The notes below the pieces were generated by a model. That model made no database searches and had not been told where the DNA came from. It was given only the letters and a program-made list of their open reading frames with translations. A stretch of 51,473 nt of DNA from an uncultured Prevotella sp. (lineage in GTDB: Bacteria > Bacteroidota > Bacteroidia > Bacteroidales > Bacteroidaceae). Location: assembly GCA_944321295.1 (NCBI GenBank), contig CALUKU010000025.1, positions 1 to 51,473 on the forward strand, read 5' to 3'. The position numbers and the translations under genes were made by a program. The first letter of the stretch is position 1; each line of letters starts with the position of its first letter. This document shows, piece after piece, positions 41,547 to 49,941 of this stretch.

Positions 41547-42731
41547 TTACTGCTTGAGGTAGTCGAGGCAGTTCTTGGTGAGCAGCTCGATGTTGCTTTG
41601 ATATTCGTTGGTGCGGTCGTTCTGGTTCCACTCGTAGGCGTTAAGGCCTATGCACAGTACGCGTCCGAGGTAGTCGCCGTCGGGGTTGAAGTCAACGATA
41701 CCGGCGCAGCAATAGTCACGCACGTGTCCCCATGTGGCGAGCACCGTAGAGTTGGTGGCCGTCTCGAAGCCCTTGATTACGTTCGGCTCATTGGATATTT
41801 CGAGCGACGTGTTGTTGCAGTCCCACATGCAGTTGTGGTCTTCGCGCATGCCCGGGCCTTCCAGCGCATAAGTGTCGCCGCCGAAGCCGGTCTGCGATTC
41901 GGGCACGGTAACCAGTCCTTTGTAGATTGCGTGGCTCGTATGGTCGTAGCGTTCGGTCATGTCATAGCCGACGATTGCCTGCGCCGTCCAGATGTCGGTG
42001 CCTTCTCCGCCAGCTCCGTCGCTGTAAAGATTGGGCGCACGGTTCTCCGAAACGCGGCCTATCGCGGCCACAAGCTGCGTGGCGTGCTTGGTGAGGAGCA
42101 GGTTGCCTCCGTTCTTCACATAGTTGGCAAGGGCTGCTATTACGTCATCGGCTACAAGCTCCGAGGGCAGGTTGCGCCATCCTTGAGGCATGCCCACGCG
42201 GTCAACCTGCACCCAGATTTCGCTGATTTCGTCGGGATATACGTCTGCCATGTCGGCAGGAGTAAGCACAACGCCGTCAGGATAGTTGGCGCGGAACCAG
42301 TCGAGGGCGGCCTTCTCGTCGTCGTCAAGCGTCGACTCGTCAGCCTGCGGCAGCAGGAAGCCGGCCTTTGCCTTGGCGTCGCTGTCGATGCGCACCTTCA
42401 CCGTCTGCCCTTCTGACGTCAGTCCGTTGTCATAGCAGGCCTTCACGGTATAATATATGTCGGTGTTCACGGCCACGTGCTTGGCCAACCACGACGTAAC
42501 AGCTCCGTCAAGCTCGGCAGCAAGAGTGCCGTCCTTGTCAATCCTTACGCCAGACAGGCCCTCGGCCTGCGGCAGTTGCCAGGTCAAAGTAACGTCGCGC
42601 CCGTCGGCGGTATAGGCCAAGTCGGTCACCTTCTCAGAGTAAGGGGTTGACTGAATGTCGACGTCCGAGCAGGCCGCAAGCGACAAACCTACCAGCGCAA
42701 CGGCCATTGTCTTCAATATGTTCGTTTTCAT
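41547..42731 (-). CDS. DUF4960 surface lipoprotein, probable fructan-binding protein
   Basis: A 394-residue lipoprotein (lipobox SLAAC, then SDVDIQ). A fibronectin-like domain (about residues 35-115, with VTDLAYTADGRDVTLTWQLP) precedes the DUF4960 part (about 130-394). The BT1761 protein of the B. thetaiotaomicron fructan locus carries this domain and binds fructan at the surface, and the position after SusC/SusD is the same here. The gene ends the SusC-SusD-DUF4960 run; a multi-hairpin repeat follows. Confidence 0.82.
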   Translation of the reverse strand: MKTNILKTMAVALVGLSLAACSDVDIQSTPYSEKVTDLAYTADGRDVTLTWQLPQAEGLSGVRIDKDGTLAAELDGAVTSWLAKHVAVNTDIYYTVKACYDNGLTSEGQTVKVRIDSDAKAKAGFLLPQADESTLDDDEKAALDWFRANYPDGVVLTPADMADVYPDEISEIWVQVDRVGMPQGWRNLPSELVADDVIAALANYVKNGGNLLLTKHATQLVAAIGRVSENRAPNLYSDGAGGEGTDIWTAQAIVGYDMTERYDHTSHAIYKGLVTVPESQTGFGGDTYALEGPGMREDHNCMWDCNNTSLEISNEPNVIKGFETATNSTVLATWGHVRDYCCAGIVDFNPDGDYLGRVLCIGLNAYEWNQNDRTNEYQSNIELLTKNCLDYLKQ

Positions 42732-42758
42732 TGTCGTCTGTTTTTATAGGTTATTGAT

Positions 42759-44471
42759 TTACTGTTGCGGCTTGTCGTAAACTCCGCCGGCGGCGTTGTC
42801 AACCTCCTCAAGCGGTATCGGGAAGTACACCTCGTCAGAGTTTATCGAATTGCCTTCGTAATAAGTGCGCAGATTTGACTCGTTCTGCATATAGTTGTTG
42901 ACAACGTCAACCACCGTGCCCCAGCGCACAAGGTCGAACCAGCGGTTGCCCTCCATGGCCAGTTCAAGGCGGCGCTCCATGCGCACGGCACGGCGGGCGT
43001 AGTCCTGAGTCCAGCCTTCAGCCGGGTAAGGCTCAACCTTATAGCTTGCGCGCATCGGGTCGAGGTCAACCGGCGAGTAAGAGGCGTCAATGCTCCTCTT
43101 GGCCTTATTGCGCACGTCGTTTATCAAAGTGCGCGCCATGTCGAGGTCTTGATTTGTCTCGATAAGGGCTTCCGCCTTCAGCAGCAGTATGTCTGCGTAG
43201 CGGATAAGAATGAAGTTAAGGCCCGAAGCGCCCCAAGGCACTATGCCGGGAACGAGGTTCGGGTCTTCAGGAGCGAGCTGTCCCTTCTTGCCCGAGTACT
43301 CTCCGTAAAGGTCATAAGCGCGGCACCATGCGCTCGTGTATGTGTGGCCGCGCCACGGGAAGCCGATGCGGCCCACGGTGAAGTCGAGGCGCGGGTCTAC
43401 GTTTCCTTGGTAGTCGCCCGTCACGTTTACGCTGTTGTCAACGTCGCCAGACGTGCCCGTAAGGTAAGGCAGGCCGTTGTCGTCGGTGCGGAAGGCGTTA
43501 ACGAGGTTCTGGCTGCCCAGGAAGAAGTCGTCGCCAGAGCCGTAAAGATTGCCTTCGCTGTAAGTGCAGTTGAGCATGTTGGGGTAATTGTAGTGCGCAT
43601 TGTCTGCCGTCACGGCGAACTGGATGGCGAGGATTGACTCCTTCTTGTTGTCAAACTCAACCTTCGACATATCGAGGAAATTGTCATACAGCGCATATTT
43701 CTTGCTGCCGATAACGTAGTCGGCATAGGTTATCACGTCGTTCCAGTCGGCCGCATCGTTGTTCACCGACGCCGTGAAGGCGCTCACCTTAGCCATCAGC
43801 GCAGCGGCAACGTACTTGTTGAAGCGGCCTGCGTCCTCCTGGCTCTCGGGCAACGCAAGGTAAGCCTCGCGCAGGTCGGTCTTGATAAAGTCGAAGATTT
43901 CGTCGCGGGAGTACTGGTAAGGCGATACCGAACTTGGGTCGCCAACCGTTTCGTCGAAGTAAGGTATGTTCTCAAACACGCGTATCAGGTCGAAGTAGAA
44001 GTAGGCGCGGAGCGTCTTCAGCTCTGCCAACATCGACTCCTTGCCATCCACATCAGCGTCTTTGATGGCCCTCATGGCCTTGTGAACGCGGTCGATTGCG
44101 TAGAAGTTGTTGCGCCACTTGTCGCGAACGCACACGTTGTCGCTGCGCAGGTTCGAAACCTCGAGGTCATGGATGTTGCTCTCCATAGACAACGACTGGC
44201 CGCCTTTGTAGGCGTCGTCGGAGCGAACGTCGAATATCCAGTTGGTTATCGGGCCTTGGAACGACTCGTTGTTGCCGAAGAAGTGGCACTCAAGTCCGGC
44301 ATAGGCCGACGTAAGCAGGCCCTCGATTGACGTTGAGTCGAGCTGCGCGTCGGTAAATGTGCCTTGCGGAGCGAGGTCGAGCATGTCGTTGCATGACGAG
44401 AAGAACGCCGGTGAAGCGACCACGGCCAAGCCCAGGAAGGCTTTTGCTATGTTACTTTTTATCGTTTTCAT
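42759..44471 (-). CDS. SusD/RagB-family nutrient-binding lipoprotein
   Basis: A 570-residue outer-membrane lipoprotein (lipobox FFSSC followed by NDMLDLAPQG) that caps the SusC channel and binds glycan. The N-terminal TPR-like helices (about residues 60-250) and C-terminal RWFDLVRWG motif (near residue 520), with PIPLEEVDNA near the end, are typical of the family. It lies just downstream of the SusC gene. Confidence 0.93.
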   Translation of the reverse strand: MKTIKSNIAKAFLGLAVVASPAFFSSCNDMLDLAPQGTFTDAQLDSTSIEGLLTSAYAGLECHFFGNNESFQGPITNWIFDVRSDDAYKGGQSLSMESNIHDLEVSNLRSDNVCVRDKWRNNFYAIDRVHKAMRAIKDADVDGKESMLAELKTLRAYFYFDLIRVFENIPYFDETVGDPSSVSPYQYSRDEIFDFIKTDLREAYLALPESQEDAGRFNKYVAAALMAKVSAFTASVNNDAADWNDVITYADYVIGSKKYALYDNFLDMSKVEFDNKKESILAIQFAVTADNAHYNYPNMLNCTYSEGNLYGSGDDFFLGSQNLVNAFRTDDNGLPYLTGTSGDVDNSVNVTGDYQGNVDPRLDFTVGRIGFPWRGHTYTSAWCRAYDLYGEYSGKKGQLAPEDPNLVPGIVPWGASGLNFILIRYADILLLKAEALIETNQDLDMARTLINDVRNKAKRSIDASYSPVDLDPMRASYKVEPYPAEGWTQDYARRAVRMERRLELAMEGNRWFDLVRWGTVVDVVNNYMQNESNLRTYYEGNSINSDEVYFPIPLEEVDNAAGGVYDKPQQ

Positions 44472-44489
44472 AATTCTTTATATTTAGTT

Positions 44490-44575
44490 TACAAGCTACA
44501 AGCCGGCAAGAACCTACTTATGTGCTTGTCGCTTTTGCAGCCGCTTGTCTGCTTGTATCTTGTCTGCTTGTGTAC
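44490..44575. repeat. ACAAGC/GCTTGT-rich imperfect inverted repeat between susD and susC
   Basis: ACAAGCTACAAGC on the left faces GCTTGTCTGCTTGTATCTTG on the right, with the same short unit as the repeat at 35465-35546. Complementarity is partial. It could lower or shape expression between susC and susD, which lie 113 bases apart. Confidence 0.5.
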
Positions 44576-44584
44576 TGTTTGAAT

Positions 44585-47500
44585 TTAGAACTGAAGGTTT
44601 AATCCGATAGAGAACGTGCGTGAACGCGGATAAGGCGAGTTGTCTACACGTGCTCCGTAGCCGCTGAGCGGCAGTTCGGGGTCAAGTCCTGAATAGCCGG
44701 TTATGGTGAACACGTTCTCCACCTGGCCGTAAATGCTCAGGCCCTGGCAGAACTTCTTGGCTATCTTAGACGGCAGGTCATACTGCAGCTTGATGTACTT
44801 CATCTTGAAGTAAGAGCCGTCCTCGATGAAATAGGTTGACATGCGCATCTCGTTGTTGGCGTCGGTCAGCGCCAGTGCGGGTATCGACGACGTTGGGTTC
44901 TCGGGCGACCAGGCGTTCAAGATGTCGGCTCCGTGGTTGATGTCGCGCAGACCCGTGCCCATGAAGTCCATCTGTTTCTTCACAATATTATAAATGTCGA
45001 AGCCGAAGTCGCCGGTGAAGAACGTGCTAAGGGTGAACTGCTTGTACTTGAAGCTGAGGTTCAAGCCGATTGAGAAGTCGGGGTTCGGGTCGCCGATTAC
45101 GCAGCGGTCGTTCTCGTCGATGACGCCGTTGCCGTCAAGATCCCTGTACCTTATGCGGCCAAGACCTTTGCCCGGCTGCTCGGCATGGTTGTAAACCTCT
45201 TCCTCGGTGCGGAAGAGTCCGTCGGCAACGTAGCCGTAGTAAACGCCCATAGGCTGCCCCTCGATGAGTCGCCAGTCGCCTCCGATGGTTGTGACGTAGT
45301 CGTTAAGTTTCTCAACCTCGTTGCGGTAGAGCGAGAAGTTGAACGAGCCGTCCCATGAGAAGTCGCCGTACTGCGGGCTGTGGTAGTCGGCCATAAGCTC
45401 GAAACCATGGTTCTTCATGCTACCGGTGTTACGATAGACGACGGCGTTCTCGCCTGCTACCGAGAGCACGGGCGGCTGGGTGAGCATGTCCTTAGTGTTC
45501 TTGATGAAGTAATCGAGCGAAAGTCCGAACGTGCTGTTGAACATACGGAGGTCAAGACCGATGTTTGTCTGCGTGGTGGTTTCCCACTTCAGGTCCCTGT
45601 TACCAGACTTAGTAACGATCACACCGCCGTTCACTGAGTTGTTGGTGCCGGCCATGTCGTAGGCGCCGTTGCCCGAAACAGAGCCGTAAGAGGTGTAACC
45701 GGCATAGAAATCGTCGATTGCGGCGTTACCGTTCTGACCCCATCCGAGGCGTATCTTTACGTCGTTGACGATGTTGTTCTTCGGGAAGAACTTCTCCTCA
45801 GACAAGCGCCATGCTGCCGAGAAGGCGGGGAAGACGCCCGAGTTCTGTCCTTTCCACAGGCGCGAGGTCTGGTCGCGGCGTACGGTAGCAGAGAAGAGGT
45901 AGCGGTCGGCGTAGTTGTAGTCAGCCTTGGCGAAGAGCGAGAACAAGGCCCATTCGTTCTTTCCGCCGCCGTTGGTCTGGGCGCCGGTGCCCGAGCCTAT
46001 CTGCATGAAGTCGTCGTCTTCAAAGGCGTAGTTGTTGCGTGCGGCAGAGATGTCCTGGAAGGTGTACTTTATCGCCTCGACACCTCCTAACACGTTAAGG
46101 TGGTGGTTGTTGATGTCGAGCTTGTAATTGGCGGTGTTCGTCCATGTCCAAGTGTCGCCTTGGCCGTAAGCGCGGTTCATGCTGTTCACGTCGGAGGGGT
46201 TGACTCGGCGGTTAAGGTTCTTGTTGAAATACTGCACATGCTCGATACCGAGGTTGCTCTTGAGGGTGAGTCCCTTTACGGGATACACCTCGATGAAGCC
46301 GTTACCGAAGATACGCCAGCTGTCGTTGCTGTTGTCGCGGCCGTTGTAGACGGCCTGCGCCGGGTTGGCGAAGTCAGAGTTGCTGAGATACATCGGGCGC
46401 GCGAAGTTGCCGTTGATGTCGTAAACGGGGATTGCCGGGTGCTGGAAGATGGCCATTGCGGGCACGCCGCGGTCGGCGTTGGTGGTGAAACCGCGGTCTT
46501 GCCAGTTGGCAACCATGAGGTTTTCGCCTATCTTCACGTACTTACCGATGTTGTAAGTAGAGTTGAGTCGTGCGGAGTAGCGGCGGTAGAAGGTGTAGTC
46601 AACAAGACCGTCCTGGTTGACATAGTTCAAAGAGAACATCACCGTACCGTTCTTGCCGCTGTTGGCTACGCTGGCCGAGAGGTTGTGCGTCCACGCCGAA
46701 GAGTAGACTTCGTCCTGCCAGTCGGTGTCAGAAGCCCTTACGGTGTGGGCCGCGTCGAGCCATTCGCCGAGCTGCGGAGTGGCTCCGCTGCCGTAGAAGG
46801 GGTGCGTGGCCGCCACGTTAGAGTTCCGGGCTGCCGTCCAGTAAGCCTGTCCCCACTGCTCGGCGTTGAGCATGTCGTAGGTCTTGGCTACGGTCTGCAG
46901 GCTGAGAGAGTAGTTTACGTTGATAGAGAGCCTGTCGCCCTTGCCCTGCTTCGTGGTGATGATGATGACGCCGTTGGCGGCACGCGAACCGTAGATTGAG
47001 GCTGACGACGCGTCCTTCAACACCTGTATAGACTCGATGTCGGCGGGGTTGAGCGAGTTAAGGTTCTCGGTAGTTGCCACGCCGTCGATGATGTAAAGAG
47101 GCGAGTTGTTGGGGTTGACAGTGCTCATACCGCGCACGCGGATGGCCGAGCTGCCGCCGCCCGGGGCCGCGTCGTCGGTAATGTTGACGCCGGCCAGCTT
47201 GCCCTGCATCGACGAGAGCATGTTAGGATTAGAGGCACTCATGGGCTCGTCCATGTCCATCACGGCTACGGAACCCGTCAGGTCGGCCCTGCGCTGGGTG
47301 GTATAGCCGGTGACGACCAGCTCTTCCATGACGTTGTTGTCCTCCCGCAGGACTACGCTGAGGCCCGTTCCGGCAGTGACGGTAGCCGTCTTATAACCTA
47401 TATAGGTTACCTTGAGCTTGGCTCCCTGGGGTGCCTTAAGGCGGAAGTTTCCGTCAAAATCGGTCACTGTGGCGTTCTTAGTGCCTTCCTCGGTAACCGT

Positions 47501-47629
47501 GGCTCCGATGATGGCCTCGCCCGCCTCGTCTTTCACAGTACCGCTGACGTCGACCTGTTGGGCCGCCGCAACGGTACAAAAAGCGATGAATACTGCGTTC
47601 AGCAGTATACGTTTGATGTTACTCATCAT
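44585..47629 (-). CDS. SusC/RagA-family TonB-dependent transporter
   Basis: A 1014-residue outer-membrane beta-barrel that imports glycan fragments with SusD, powered by TonB. After a signal peptide (to about residue 23, AAAQ), a carboxypeptidase D-like domain (VSGTVKDEAGEAIIGATVTE, residues 28-105) precedes the TonB-box region (MEELVVTGYTTQRRADLTGS) and plug (SSAIRVRGMSTVNPNNSPLYIID). The barrel ends in LNLQF with a terminal Phe. No STN domain is present. Context (GH32 genes on both sides, fructokinase, DUF4960) indicates fructan uptake. Confidence 0.94.
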   Translation of the reverse strand: MMSNIKRILLNAVFIAFCTVAAAQQVDVSGTVKDEAGEAIIGATVTEEGTKNATVTDFDGNFRLKAPQGAKLKVTYIGYKTATVTAGTGLSVVLREDNNVMEELVVTGYTTQRRADLTGSVAVMDMDEPMSASNPNMLSSMQGKLAGVNITDDAAPGGGSSAIRVRGMSTVNPNNSPLYIIDGVATTENLNSLNPADIESIQVLKDASSASIYGSRAANGVIIITTKQGKGDRLSINVNYSLSLQTVAKTYDMLNAEQWGQAYWTAARNSNVAATHPFYGSGATPQLGEWLDAAHTVRASDTDWQDEVYSSAWTHNLSASVANSGKNGTVMFSLNYVNQDGLVDYTFYRRYSARLNSTYNIGKYVKIGENLMVANWQDRGFTTNADRGVPAMAIFQHPAIPVYDINGNFARPMYLSNSDFANPAQAVYNGRDNSNDSWRIFGNGFIEVYPVKGLTLKSNLGIEHVQYFNKNLNRRVNPSDVNSMNRAYGQGDTWTWTNTANYKLDINNHHLNVLGGVEAIKYTFQDISAARNNYAFEDDDFMQIGSGTGAQTNGGGKNEWALFSLFAKADYNYADRYLFSATVRRDQTSRLWKGQNSGVFPAFSAAWRLSEEKFFPKNNIVNDVKIRLGWGQNGNAAIDDFYAGYTSYGSVSGNGAYDMAGTNNSVNGGVIVTKSGNRDLKWETTTQTNIGLDLRMFNSTFGLSLDYFIKNTKDMLTQPPVLSVAGENAVVYRNTGSMKNHGFELMADYHSPQYGDFSWDGSFNFSLYRNEVEKLNDYVTTIGGDWRLIEGQPMGVYYGYVADGLFRTEEEVYNHAEQPGKGLGRIRYRDLDGNGVIDENDRCVIGDPNPDFSIGLNLSFKYKQFTLSTFFTGDFGFDIYNIVKKQMDFMGTGLRDINHGADILNAWSPENPTSSIPALALTDANNEMRMSTYFIEDGSYFKMKYIKLQYDLPSKIAKKFCQGLSIYGQVENVFTITGYSGLDPELPLSGYGARVDNSPYPRSRTFSIGLNLQF

Positions 47630-47672
47630 AATCGTTTATTTTTGCGGTTAGTAAAAATGTATTGTTCGACGG

Positions 47673-47680
47673 CAAAGATA
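47673..47680 (-). promoter_or_regulatory. -7 box of the susC operon
   Basis: The minus strand reads TATCTTTG, a full match to TAnnTTTG, about 43 bases before the susC start. The -33 region is AT-rich with TTATTT but no clean TTTG, as expected for an activator-dependent promoter. Confidence 0.65.
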
Positions 47681-47905
47681 TTTTCTCTTATTAAATAAGT
47701 ATAACAAATTTATTTCAACGTTTGCAAAAATTCGTTCATGCAACAATTTTGATATGTTTTGAACGATTTTTCACAACCTTACGGCTTGAAATATGGGAAA
47801 AAAAGATGTTTAAAGGCGTTTACGGGCCGCCTGAGCGCGCCTCGGCATGCACACGCGGAGGAGGCCGCGCGTAAACCGCTGGGCCGCAGGCCTTTGCGCA
47901 CTGCC

Positions 47906-47996
47906 TTCTAAAAGGCCGCCTTTTAGGCTGCAAAAGGTAAGCTTTAAGACTGCAAAAGGCGGCCTTTTGCAACATGAAAGGCCGCCTTTTAGAACC
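47906..47996 (+). repeat. Dispersed multi-hairpin repeat, copy 8
   Basis: CTAAAAGGCCGCCTTTTAGG, GCAAAAGGTAAGCTTTAAG, GCAAAAGGCGGCCTTTTGC and a closing AAAGGCCGCCTTTTAG. No TTGACTATCAA ending is seen. The rest of 47630-48163 holds the susC promoter, this repeat and a terminator; no gene. Confidence 0.8.
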
Positions 47997-48019
47997 TCGC
48001 CGGAACGGCTCAGCCTTTA

Positions 48020-48060
48020 AACGGAAAAGCCGCCAGCTTACGTCGTGTAAGCCGGCGGCC
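48020..48060 (-). terminator. Intrinsic terminator of the GH32 lipoprotein gene
   Basis: On the minus strand GCCGCC-GCTTAC (with one bulge) pairs with GTAAGC-GGCGGC around a five-base loop, followed by TTTTCCGTTT. It lies about 100 bases after the GH32 stop and before the susC promoter, so susC appears to start its own transcript. Confidence 0.75.
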
Positions 48061-48163
48061 GATGAAATCCGCAGGCGAACAATACCATGAAACAAAAATC
48101 TGCGGACAATTATAATTCAAACGTGCAGGGAACGCGCCGCTACGGGGCGGCGCGCAGCCGGCG

Positions 48164-49744
48164 TCAATAATAGCGCACGTCGACGCCGCTTACTTCGACG
48201 GTGCCTCCGTAAGAGTTTATAGACCAGCAGTTCTTCTGGTTGCCGTAAATGCGGTTGGTGTAAGCCACGTTGTCGTTGATGTAGACTACGCACACGGAGT
48301 TGTCAGTATAGACGGTGACGCGGTACTCGTTGTCGGCCGGGGCGTTGAACACGTAGCCGTCAATGCCGTCGATGAAGCCCTTGCCTTCGGGGCCTTCTTC
48401 CTCGAAGTTGATCTTGCGCTTGCCGCCGCCCTCGGGGTTGACTATGATTGAGTAGTACTTATCAGAGTCGGTGCCGCGGCAGAGCGAGAGGCCGAACCTG
48501 TCGTCGGCAGAGGCCGTCCTGACGGTGAACGATATCTTGTTGTGCACGTTGAGGCGGCTGAACAGCAGGTAGGCGTCGCCCGTGAGGGTGTACGTCCCGC
48601 CGGCTTCGGTCACGCCCGCGTCGCTCTTGGCCATCACTGCGGCCTCGCCCTGCTTGGCGTATTTTGCGTCGATGCCTTCAACGGCGCCGAGGGTGAGCGT
48701 GCCGTCCTCGTGCTGGATAAGCTTGTGGGCTACGAGGTTGCCGGCCCACTCGGGCTCGTTGGGATTGGCGCCGACGTTGGTGTTGTCGTTGCCGGGACGC
48801 GTGGGACACCATCCCCAGATGTAGCGGTTGGTGCCGTCAGAGGCGGTCTTGCCGGCGTAGAAGGCGCGCGAGTCGAGGAAGCCCTCGTGGTCGTCGGGCC
48901 AGAGGCCGGCGTCGTTGGCCGTAGTGGCCTTCAGCTCGTCGAGCGTGCGGCCCTTAAGATACTGCACCTTGCGTATGGCGGCGTGCTTCTCCGAGTAGAC
49001 GAGATACCACCAGTCGCCCATCTTGAACAGGTCGGGACACTCGTAGAACCTGTCCCACATCATCGTCATGAACACGCCGGCGTGGCTCCAGGCCTTCAGG
49101 TCGTCTGAGGTGAACTCGGCCAGGACGCCCTTCGTGCCCTGCTTGGTTGACACGAGCATGTGGAAGCGTCCGTCGTCGCCCTTGAAGACGAACGGGTCGC
49201 GGAAGTCGTTGACGGAGTATCCGTAGTCGTCGCCGCGCAGACGGAACGCGCGGTTCTTAGTCCACGTCTTGAAGTCTGCCGACGTCGCGTACATAACCAC
49301 CTCGCGGCTGCTCGTGTGGCCGGTGTAGAAGGTGTAGTAAAGCTTGTCGGCCTCGTTATAGATGGTGCTGCCCGTGCCGATGGCCGCGTCGGGCTCTGAG
49401 GCCGTTCCCGTAGGTATCACCTCGCCGAGCGAAGTATAGTTGGCCGCGTCCTTAGTGCTTACGCCCCAGATGGGGTGGTAAGTGTCGGCCGGATTGGGGC
49501 GGTAGTCCTGCAGGTAAAGCACCTTGAAGTCCTGTGCCACGGGGTCGTAGAAGGGCATGGGGTCGCCCACGTAGCCTACGTAAGGCTTGTAATATGTGTC
49601 TGCCTTGCTCTCGTCGGTGGGAGCGAAGTAGTTGGTCGTGCCGCTCCAGTCGCGCTGGGTGAGCACGAAGTCATCGTCGTCAGAGCAGCCGCTGAACGCC
49701 GTCAGCATGGCAGCCAAAGCTAATGAATATATCATGGTCTTCAT
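48164..49744 (-). CDS. GH32-type surface lipoprotein, probable fructanase
   Basis: A 526-residue lipoprotein with lipobox FSGC followed by SDDDDF, a strong surface-export signal in Bacteroidetes. The propeller nucleophile region reads YVGDPMPFYDP (near residue 58), a divergent form of the usual motif; NDFRDPFVF and FYECPDLF supply the other two acidic sites. A C-terminal beta sandwich (about 375-526, like DUF4975) ends VSGVDVRYY. It would cut fructan outside the cell before import, the role of BT1760. It follows the second DUF4960 gene on the same strand. Confidence 0.85.
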   Translation of the reverse strand: MKTMIYSLALAAMLTAFSGCSDDDDFVLTQRDWSGTTNYFAPTDESKADTYYKPYVGYVGDPMPFYDPVAQDFKVLYLQDYRPNPADTYHPIWGVSTKDAANYTSLGEVIPTGTASEPDAAIGTGSTIYNEADKLYYTFYTGHTSSREVVMYATSADFKTWTKNRAFRLRGDDYGYSVNDFRDPFVFKGDDGRFHMLVSTKQGTKGVLAEFTSDDLKAWSHAGVFMTMMWDRFYECPDLFKMGDWWYLVYSEKHAAIRKVQYLKGRTLDELKATTANDAGLWPDDHEGFLDSRAFYAGKTASDGTNRYIWGWCPTRPGNDNTNVGANPNEPEWAGNLVAHKLIQHEDGTLTLGAVEGIDAKYAKQGEAAVMAKSDAGVTEAGGTYTLTGDAYLLFSRLNVHNKISFTVRTASADDRFGLSLCRGTDSDKYYSIIVNPEGGGKRKINFEEEGPEGKGFIDGIDGYVFNAPADNEYRVTVYTDNSVCVVYINDNVAYTNRIYGNQKNCWSINSYGGTVEVSGVDVRYY

Positions 49745-49794
49745 AATTTCAATGTTGTTTTTTTATTGTTGGCAAGCGAGCGGGTGACAGGCCC

Positions 49795-49917
49795 CCTCCA
49801 ACTCCCCCGAGGGGGAGGGAAAGGATGGGCGTGGGTTAATTCTTAATCGTTAACGATTGATTTGAATGTCCCTACCGCAAGCGGATTGGAAGCCTCCCCC
49901 TCGGGGAGGTTTGGAGG
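49795..49917. repeat. Inverted repeat CCTCCAACTCCCCCGAGG between DUF4960 and GH32 genes
   Basis: Left arm 49795-49818 and right arm 49893-49917 are complementary apart from about two positions. Each arm also has its own small hairpin (CTCCCC/GGGGAG). ACAAGC-type units flank it outside. It lies between two genes on the same strand. Confidence 0.8.
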
Positions 49918-49941
49918 TGCTTGTCCACTCGTCTGCCGTGT

